From Monosporascus cannonballus (taxonomy: Eukaryota > Ascomycota > Sordariomycetes > Xylariales), in the NCBI GenBank assembly GCA_004154925.1, contig QJNS01000061.1, forward strand, positions 124,001 to 188,000: a DNA stretch of 64,000 nt, given 5' to 3'. The position numbers and the translations under genes are program-made. Shown here piece after piece: positions 56,833 through 64,000 of the stretch (position 1 is the first letter of the stretch; each line of letters starts with the position of its first letter). The notes under the pieces are model-generated. The model did no database searches. It was given only the letters and a program-made list of their open reading frames with translations, and was not told the DNA's origin.

Positions 56833-57435
56833 GGCGGTCAGTCAATCGTATGTGACGCCGAAGTCGAGCTCGAGGGTAAAACTGGGGGGAGGGGGGTGGT
56901 CCTCGTCATGTATAGTGTTTATATATGGTTAAACTTAGGCGTTTCCATCACTCCGAGAAATGCATGATGAGGTAGGCGCCGAGAAACAGGATGTTGGTGA
57001 TAAGGATAGATAAAGGTGGCATTCTTAACTGATAAGAGCCAGGCCATTTATAGGCCAGATCGCGTAGTCGTCCCACTAAAACATTAATAATGCAAGGAGT
57101 CGGAGGAGGTACGTACCTACCTCGCTACACTCATACATTCAGGCAGCGGCATACCTAGGTAGGTAGGTACGCAAACCTTCGTGTTATGCAAGCTCCCACA
57201 CCCACCCACCCTTGCACACTAACACCACGCTGTGCTCGCTTTTATGCTCCAGCTGTCATTGACTGAAATCACCTTTCCTGCGATAACAACCAGCTGCTAT
57301 CGGCACAGCCTAGAGGCAAAGCTCCCAGAGCGCTGCGCAACCACATAATCACCGTTGACTCTACAACAAGTTACTGTTCAAACTCGTAGACTCCTGCGCG
57401 CGCCCCCTCTAGATTCTCTCGGAGCTCTATTCACG
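56833..57435. promoter_or_regulatory. Shared divergent promoter region of SRP receptor alpha and YIF1
   Basis: A 603-base non-coding interval between two start codons pointing apart. It has TACCTACCT..CTAGGTAGGTAGGTACG words at about 57105-57172. Both genes serve the early secretory pathway, so co-regulation is possible but not shown. Confidence 0.5.
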
Positions 57436-58573
57436 ATGCAACGTCCGATCTACCCCCCCCAATCGCCGCCTCTCCACCACCCCGTACCGCAACACGTCTC
57501 TACGGTGCCCCAGCTGAGATCACCACCCCCGCCGACATCATCGCAACCACAGCCGCAAGGTGCGTACGGAAACCCCTACCAGCAAGCCGCGCCGGGGAGC
57601 AGCAGCAATGTCTTCGGCGCCTACGGGAACTTCATGAACGACCCGGCCGCCCAGATCGGCGTGCAGCTTGGTCAGAACGCCTTCAAGGCCGGCCAGGAAT
57701 ATCTGGAACACAACGTGGGTCCACTATGCACGAGATCCGAGGACGATGGAAGAGTCGAGAGCTCACATTTTGTTCGCAGGCAAACCGATGGATCAACTTC
57801 TCCGCGCTCAAACACTACTTCAACGTCTCGAACAAATACGTCGTTAACAAGCTCATATTGGTGCTGTTCCCCTGGCGGCACAAGCCATGGTCTCGGAAGC
57901 AGACGGTCGGACCGAACGGTCAGGAGGGCTGGTACTTGCCGCCGAGGGACGACATCAATAGTCCTGATATGTACATTCCAGGTAGGTTCTTCCCCTATAA
58001 GAGATCTGACTCTCGGCTCATGGGTTTCCAGTCATGGCCCTCGTCACCTACATACTCTTATCAACGTTACTGGCTGGTCTTCGGGGGCAGTTCCAGCCCG
58101 AGCTGCTCGGATATACCGCGTCGAAAGCCGGCGTTGTCGTCGTACTTGAGCTTCTGGTGTTAAAGCTCGGCTCTTACTTCTTGAGCATATCCAACGAGTC
58201 CCAACTCCTGGACCTGGTAGCTTACTCCGGCTACAAGTTCGTCGGAATCATCGCGACGGTGGCTCTTTCGGAGCTGGTTAACGGCGGAAAGGGAACCGGT
58301 GGCTGGTTCGGCTGGACAGTGTTCCTGTATACCTTCCTAGCCAACTCACTCTTCCTAGTAAGTGGTCTCTATCCCTTTGAGGCAATGCAAAGTCCGAACA
58401 GCATTAACATCATCTAGATGCGGTCGCTGAGATATGTACTGCTCCCCGAAAGCACTGGAAACACCCAAGGGCCTATGCAGACAGACACGAGGACGAAGCG
58501 GAACCAGCGGACGCAGTTCTTGTTCTTCTACTCGTACATCGTTCAGTTTCTCTTCATGTGGATTCTCAGCTAA
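57436..58573 (+). CDS. YIF1: YIF1-family ER-Golgi transport protein
   Basis: This gene encodes a predicted 320-residue protein in four exons: 57436-57714, 57780-57981, 58032-58357 and 58418-58573 (introns 65, 50 and 60 bases). The proline/glutamine-rich N-terminus begins MQRPIYPPQSPP. Family signatures are NVFGAYGNFMNDPAAQIGVQ, LGQNAFKAGQEYLEHN, then NRWINFSALKHYFNVSNKYV and LVLFPWRHKPWSRK. Several membrane segments follow (ALVTYILLSTLLAGL, YKFVGIIATVALSELV, TVFLYTFLANSLFL) and the end is FFYSYIVQFLFMWILS. YIF1 pairs with YIP1 on ER-derived vesicles and binds Rab GTPases. All splice junctions restore conserved sequence. Confidence 0.94.
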
Positions 58574-59322
58574 AACGGGAGATATGTTCAAAGCTGGATT
58601 TGAACATGGGTAACGCTGGAAGATGGAAAAGGTTCCGGGTGCATTCGGTGCGGGCGTACAGTAGGGTATGAGGCGATAGATTACTATACAGCGTGCGAGT
58701 CAAACTGCTTGGTAATGATAGTCAATTCAAAGAATAGCGTTTACAATTCTGGTTAAATCCATTTCATGTTATCCCTAGCTCAGTATAGGTCAATGGATTT
58801 GCTAAGTTGCTGATCAGGACGACTTCGGTCTCTGGATAGCTGGTTTGTGGTTTGTTAGTCAATGTTCGTGTGTATGCCGTACCCAGTCAATACAATTCGT
58901 TGTGTGATTGCTGGACTTAAACTCAACGGCGTATGCGCTCTCCGGGCCCTAGTCCTAGTCTACTTTTCGTACCTCATCCAAATATCCCCTTTTCATGATA
59001 TCTTATTCTTTGCAAGTGAAGGTTCCGTAGTTGTCAAAGACCCCAAGAGTCTACATACACTCACTTATGCGACGCTAAACCACTCCCGGTGCAGAGCTGG
59101 AAAGGCATACTTGTCCCCCGCTGCCAGGTACGTACACGGAACTAAGAAACTGTCCCGAAAGCTCAACCCCCACGCCACTATTTCCTTTAGTTTGGTTGGC
59201 GTTAAAGCCCGTTGGCGTCGATGAGATGCGAAGGAGAGAGAAGCCTCCTACACCATTGAACATTCTTATACGCTACCTACTTTTCCTACCTAGAACCTGT
59301 AATGGAATCATAGCTACATAAA
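58574..59322. other. Intergenic
   Basis: The 3' flank of YIF1 and promoter side of the Mpv17-family gene; a 120-codon frame at 58862-59224 is not recognised. Confidence 0.45.
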
Positions 59323-60207
59323 ATGGCTCCTCCTCCCATTGTAAACGCCACTATCCAGTCGGCCATGCTGGCCGCCGCCTCCAACTTCTTAGCGCAGGCG
59401 CTCATGGCGTATCGCAAGGAGGTACGCTCTGTAGATGAGAGCTCATGAGGCGTTCCGTGAGAGGAATGGAAACTGACGTGCTACCAGGCGCCGCTTGTCA
59501 TCGACTGGGTCCCCATGTTCCAGTTTGTTTTATTCGCTCTCATCAGTACGCCGCCGAACTTCTTATGGTGAGTGTCCGTTCAGCGCCCACCCGTTCGTTA
59601 CATATCATTTTAGAGCAGCCCCTGCTTTTGCCACTACTCCGGCCGCCAGCTTCATCCCAGCTATGTGGTGTCGCAGGTAGAAAAGAATATGGAAGCTAAC
59701 CCACCGCCCAGGCAAGAATACCTGGAAACCACGTTCCCCGCGTACCACGCCTCGCCGACGCGGGAGGCCGTGGCCTCGGCGGCGGCGGGCGACGAGAAGG
59801 AGCTGGAGCGCGAGGCGCGCGAGGGCCGGCTCGTGGAGCCGCGCCTCAACGTCAGCAACACGGCCGCCAAGTTTGCGCTCGACCAGACGGCCGGCGCCGC
59901 CGTCAACACGTTCCTGTTCAGCGCCTTCATGCACAGCATCCAGGCCGCCATGGTGGGTCCGCCGCTCCCCGGACAGAACCCGCTGGTCCCACTCCCGGCC
60001 ATCGATTATGCCAGGGTTGACTGGGCTACCGTGCTGCGCCGCAGCCGCGCCGAGTTCTTCACGCTGCTCTCGGCGGGGTGGAGGCTCTGGCCCTTGGTCA
60101 GTCTGGTCAACTTTACCCTCGTGAAGAGCGTCGAGGCCCGCAATCTGCTCGGTGGTTTGGCCGGTCTAGCGTGGGGGGTCTACATGTCGCTTATTGCTGC
60201 CTCTTGA
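59323..60207 (+). CDS. Mpv17/PMP22-family membrane protein
   Basis: This gene encodes a predicted 224-residue protein in three exons, 59323-59421, 59488-59567 and 59712-60207 (introns 66 and 144 bases). The product begins MAPPPIVNATIQSAMLAAAS with NFLAQALMAYRKE, then splices to APLVIDWVPMFQFVLFALIS and TPPNFLW-QEYLETTFPAYH. The second half has NTAAKFALDQTAGAAVNTF, LFSAFMHSIQAAM and the diagnostic WPLVSLVNFTLVKSVEARNL..AWGVYMSLI. This family forms small channel-like proteins in the peroxisomal (PXMP2) or inner mitochondrial (Mpv17/Sym1) membrane; the sequence order with an insert before the third span is like fungal peroxisomal members, but location is inferred. The true acceptor of intron 2 is CCGCCCAG before CAAGAATAC; nearer AGs give stops. 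Confidence 0.9.
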
Positions 60208-60762
60208 GATGAGAGGACTTGGGTGGTTAGGCCGCGGGATAGCGTCGCGATGAAATTGGGTAGACTGGCGGGCCTGTTTGCGCTCGATTACGAATAGATC
60301 TTGTATTTAGATCTTAATGTCCTCAGATCCTGGTCGTCTAAATGATCCTAAGGGTTACGACTCCTTAACGTTAGCGCCCACCCGCCCGATTGTGGGTAGA
60401 TTGGCAAACAGCCCTGACATGACGGCCATCTGCACAAGGTGAATATCTACACACTATCATACACGCGTTCCTGTAAGCTCAAGTGCATAATATTTGAACT
60501 CCCTCCAACGAAAATTAGGTCACATGCCATCGATCACTACTGTTCGATTTGGACGCCCCTACATTGGGAGACAGCCACAGGCAAGATAAACGGGTGTAAA
60601 GGGGGAGATATACTCAATTTGTATCCTGCCGATGTCCAATATATTTCAAGTCATGCTCCGTCTCGTTAAGACCTGTTCCGTCTCGTTAAATCATGTTCCT
60701 TCCATGTCGTCTATTCATGCGCCGTGTCGTTAAGTCATCTCATGCCACGGAAGGGCTCAGCC
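60208..60762. other. Intergenic between convergent genes
   Basis: Non-coding; ends in the short tandem repeat at 60655-60745. Confidence 0.5.
60655..60745. repeat. Imperfect short tandem repeat, about 20-base unit
   Basis: The unit CCGTCTCGTTAAGACCTGTT is followed by CCGTCTCGTTAAATCATGTT and, after a 25-base spacer, CCGTGTCGTTAAGTCATCTC. It ends just outside the stop codon of the acidic-tailed gene. Confidence 0.7.
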
Positions 60763-61527
60763 TCATCCACAGATCGTAATTATCGGTCCGACCCCAAGAT
60801 TCCTACCCGGTCGTCCCCCAACCTCGCGCTCTGCCTGCTGCTCCTCCTCCTCCTCGTCTTCGTCCTCATCCTCCTCATCCTCCTCATCTCCGTCCCCATC
60901 ATCTCCAAAGCCGCCCCCGCCCTGCTCCTCGACCGGCAAAAGGGCGGTGCCGAGATCCAGCATCTTGAACTCGAACCAGACGCCGTCGTGCCGGAACCTC
61001 TTCTGAGAGACGTCGGCGGCCATGGCGCGCACGCGGCGCGCGAGCCGCGGGTCCGCGAGGCTGCACCGCCGCCGCACCCCGGCCCGCTGCACCGACAGCT
61101 GCAGCGCGGCGCCGAGCCCGCACTGCACGACGTAGGCGCCCTGGGCCTTGCCGCCCTCCCACGCGAGGCCCGACGCCAGCGCGCGCTCCGCCGCCGCCCG
61201 CAGCGTCCGGTTCACCGACGCCCACTGCCGCCGCGTCAGCCGCGTGCCCTCGGCGGGGCGCCCGATCAGCGCCGCGTGCTTGCAGCCGTAGGTCCTGAGC
61301 TCCTCCGCCGTGAACGGGTCCGGGGGTTGCCGGCGCTGCTGGCCTGTGGTCTGTGCGAACAGCTCCGTTGTGGATCGGTTGGGGAATTTGGTGTGCTGGA
61401 GTCCTTTTTGGATGGTGCTTCGACGCAGTATTCCCGAAATACTCGGTACTTTTTTTAGGTCATACAACATTTTGTGAGGAGGCGTGCTATATAGCGATGC
61501 GCTGTGGTGGTGTTTCGTGTCTTTCAT
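60763..61527 (-). CDS. Orphan protein with strongly acidic C-terminal tail
   Basis: This is a single-exon frame of 254 residues from ATG 61527 (235 from ATG 61470, MLYDLKKVPSISGILRRS, which may be the real start). The core (about residues 75-190) is compact and alanine/arginine-rich: EELRTYGCKHAALIGRPAEG, TRLTRRQWASVNRTLRAAAE, GLAWEGGKAQGAYVVQCGLG, DGVWFEFKMLDLGTALLP. Then comes an almost unbroken run of D and E (DEEDEEDEDEDEEEEEQQ) and a short end GVGPIITICG. The conserved-looking core with Trp and Cys residues suggests a folded domain, but I do not recognise it. Acidic tails often bind basic partners such as histones; that is only a possibility. High GC supports coding on this strand. Confidence 0.55.
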   Translation of the reverse strand: MKDTKHHHSASLYSTPPHKMLYDLKKVPSISGILRRSTIQKGLQHTKFPNRSTTELFAQTTGQQRRQPPDPFTAEELRTYGCKHAALIGRPAEGTRLTRRQWASVNRTLRAAAERALASGLAWEGGKAQGAYVVQCGLGAALQLSVQRAGVRRRCSLADPRLARRVRAMAADVSQKRFRHDGVWFEFKMLDLGTALLPVEEQGGGGFGDDGDGDEEDEEDEDEDEEEEEQQAEREVGGRPGRNLGVGPIITICG

Positions 61528-63433
61528 TTGGGGCTATGTTGCATTTTCGCAATATTCAATTTTCATTGTGGCAAGAAGAAAATGCGCAGATTGCTATAGA
61601 GAGCTTTTCAGCTCGAAACCGTTTTATACAATACGTGGTGGTATGCGGGCCATCTCGCCATCTTACTTTTGGTGTGTTGCCATGGACATGTGTACAGACG
61701 TTAGTCGTCGCCTGTCGTGGTGCTATGTGTCCGGGTTTGCAGGGAATGCCCTTTACCTAAGATTCTAAAGAACGCGTGGATAAACGTAGAAGAGATTTCT
61801 CACTAATAATGCATGCAATAGCACGAAACCTGTTCCCGGTTTCGCATGCATCTATCTGTCCATACCGCGCGCTACGAATGCAGCTCTTATTGGATGATAC
61901 TCTTCACCACACTGCGCTCGCTTATAAGCATTGATGCGTCTATCAAAAAACTAGCCAAGTCGTTAGGGCAGCTGTCAGCTGTGTTGGGCGTCTAAACTCG
62001 AATAATTTTGGTCATTACATTGGTACCTAGCTCCTACCAAATCAGTATCATGATACATAAGATCCGCGCCAGAGTATGCTTGGAATAGAAACCTAATTTA
62101 ATGATCAGTTAAGGCCACGAGATGGGTTCGAATTTATGGGCCGGGGACTAGGGGGGTGTTCCTCGTGACCGACTTATATCGTGATCTTCATTGACTACAA
62201 ACCAAGAGAAAGATAACCAAAACTGGGCTTTCACGTACGTAAACTGTGCTGGACAAAATATTCGTGAAACGTGGTTATTTAGATAAGTACGTTACAAAAG
62301 GGTACGGTAGAGGTTCTTGTTTTTTTCAAGTCGCCCTATTTGCGAGGTGAACAGAAGCTCTCTGCTTCAGAATTTCCGGTAGTGTTTAGACGACTGTTTC
62401 GAGCTCTCATCTGCCTCTTGTCATAATTACATGATTTTGGCCGCATGTAGCTAGGTACAAGTTCTGTTAGTCACTTTTAATGCTTCCTTGGTGTGCATAC
62501 GCCTTCACTTAAAATTTTTCGATGATTAAGCCACAAGATCAAAACAGCATATCTGAGTCCATGTGCCTTGGTGCTATCTTAGAGAAGCACCGAGAGTAGA
62601 GAAGCACCGTCTGAAGGGGATTCCAACACGGCTGGAGTTAAGCCTGCATAATCTACGCGCAAGAAGCATGGCAAAAATGTGTGATTATATAGTATAAAGT
62701 TCAGTTGAATCTAAGTAAACTTAAACAAGTTGACCTATATCTTCCCGTTGAGCAGGTACACTTCTCCCCTATTTGCAGGCGATAAGTGATGTGTAATTTC
62801 AAGATCTGTGTTCAACCTTACACGTATTGGGCTGTACAAGCGTAAAGAGATATCAACAGTATAGAAGTACCCAGAAGTTTCATGTAGGAATGATGGAATA
62901 CATGGTGCATGTTTATGGTGGAATGGTATGATAGTCTGTCGGACAGTAGGTTAAGATGCTAACTATAAAATAGCCAAAGGACTTCACTACTGTAATGTGT
63001 TCAAAAGCTGTAGTGAGTAGTCACTCCAGCGACGAGGCAGGCCGAAAAGCGTACAGTTATGCCTTCCCTTTCCTTATACAGAGGCTTGCTTGGGTCTCTA
63101 CCGTATCAACCTTCTCTCTCGTATAAATGCGCTTAAGGGCGCTGGATCGCATGCAATTTCTTTTGGAAGATATTATCAAGAGGTGTTGTTAACATATTGA
63201 GAGCAATAGAAGGGGATAAAAGTCCCCCGCAATGCACCTGGATAATCCTAACAACTGACAAGACATCAAATAGACCCACAAACGTATTAACAGCTCAGGC
63301 AACCAAAATGCTTTAAACTGAGTGACGAACAATGGGCTTGTATTTCTGTTATCAGTATACTAGACGATGCCCCACCAGCCATGCGACAGGTAAATGTGCG
63401 CCCTCTGTGACAGAACCGTCGTTCTGTTGCTAA
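61528..63433. other. 1.9 kb without recognised genes
   Basis: AT-richer than the neighbouring genes; forward frames at 61353-61768 are the opposite strand and upstream side of the acidic-tailed gene. No repeat family or RNA gene was recognised. Confidence 0.5.
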
Positions 63434-64000
63434 CCAAGAGTAGCGCTGGATCCCTCAGCTGTTCATGAACAAGTTGGGTTGTTTATTCGCAACATAAAGA
63501 CTCGGACCTCGACCCTCTTTGTGGCCTCCTTCAACTCATCTACTATTCACCGTCAATACGATAGCAAACGGACAACAGATTATCTTCCAGACGGATCGGA
63601 AAGACGGAACCGAGGGCGCCTCGGTATCACTACTCTAATTGAAAAGGCGGGGCGTAATCCTTCCGAGATGGACTTCCGCAGCATTGCAAAGCGCGGAGGC
63701 GAACGGCTCGCGCAGCAGTTCCCCAAGCGACAAAAGCGCACTGCCCCCAACCAGAGTCGGCAAGATGACGGGTCCCAAGGGCAACCTGTCCGCAATATCG
63801 CCAAACGCGCAGGTGAAGATTCGGAAACACCCGCTCCTAAGCGACATAAAATAGACTATAACTCAAAAGAGGCTCAAGGGGATGACGAACTCCGAGGACA
63901 ACCTCGATACCAAACTCGTTCCAAGATCCCGCCTTCTCAACGTCCTCCATTTCTTTGGCCTCTCCAAGGTGAATATCGGCCGCCACTAGGTCCCCAGAGA
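63434..64000 (+). CDS. N-terminal part of a basic, low-complexity protein (runs off the window)
   Basis: One frame is free of stops from 63434 to the window end (189 codons). The first in-frame ATG is at 63668 (MDFRSIAKRGGERLAQQF), but protein-like sequence precedes it (YDSKRTTDYLPDGSERRNRG), so an upstream exon or start is likely. Two related basic modules, RSIAKRGGERL..PKRQKR and RNIAKRAGEDS..PKRHKI, are spaced about 38 residues apart and each ends in a nuclear-localisation-like PKR(Q/H)K. The rest is rich in Pro, Gln, Arg (TRSKIPPSQRPPFLWPLQG). A nuclear protein is possible. No family was recognised. Confidence 0.45.

Noticed and set aside
60724..61458. 244-codon forward frame with a leucine/isoleucine run near its N-terminus, suggesting a membrane protein.
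   Set aside because: It is the antisense of the acidic-tailed gene: the hydrophobic run is the reverse of the Glu/Asp codons.

Overview
This window looks like a piece of a filamentous ascomycete (Pezizomycotina) nuclear genome, most probably a Sordariomycete. The reasons are the short GT..AG introns (about 50-150 bases) with CTAAC-like branch sites, fungal-type orthologs (ATP synthase subunit d, EGD2-type NAC alpha, eL14, SRP receptor alpha, YIF1, Mpv17/PMP22), fungus-specific families (2EXR, small BTB proteins, bZIP-ankyrin regulators, PGAP4-like transferases) and TACCTA/TAGGTA-rich intergenic sequence. No database search was possible; family names rest on recognised motifs.

Layout. (1) 1-5.3 kb is accessory: the tail of an ankyrin gene, a solo LTR and a decayed oligopeptide-transporter fragment. 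(2) 5.3-12.8 kb is a conserved block, all on the minus strand: ATP synthase subunit d, NAC alpha, ribosomal protein eL14 and a six-exon MFS transporter. (3) 12.8-54.6 kb is gene-poor accessory DNA. Apparently intact genes here are a membrane/zinc-motif protein, an RBR-type E3 ligase with a long coiled coil, a basic coiled-coil orphan, a BTB protein, an F-box protein, a PGAP4-like glycosyltransferase, a stand-alone I9 inhibitor-like protein and a three-exon secreted protein. They are mixed with broken genes: a bZIP-ankyrin regulator, two 2EXR genes, a subtilase, a C2H2-like protein, a cysteine-rich secreted protein and others. (4) 54.6-60.2 kb is conserved again: SRP receptor alpha and YIF1 are divergent over a shared 0.6 kb intergenic region, followed by an Mpv17-family protein. 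(5) The right end carries an acidic-tailed orphan, about 1.9 kb without genes, and the open start of another basic protein.

The main structural result is a family of 208-241 bp solo LTRs (five copies, alternating orientation, four with perfect 5-bp target duplications). Two copies sit inside genes. At both sites, removing the LTR and one target copy rejoins the reading frame exactly: a bZIP-ankyrin gene at 30.2 kb and a 2EXR gene at 35.6 kb. A second LTR family is present at 44.9 kb (with target duplication) and 36.7 kb. Several other genes in the accessory block carry single-base frameshifts or one stop codon while their exons and motifs stay well preserved, so the decay is recent or partly due to assembly errors.

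I did not find a convincing multi-gene system that is new. The best candidates for follow-up are the subtilase and its neighbouring propeptide-like inhibitor, and the LTR-interrupted regulators.
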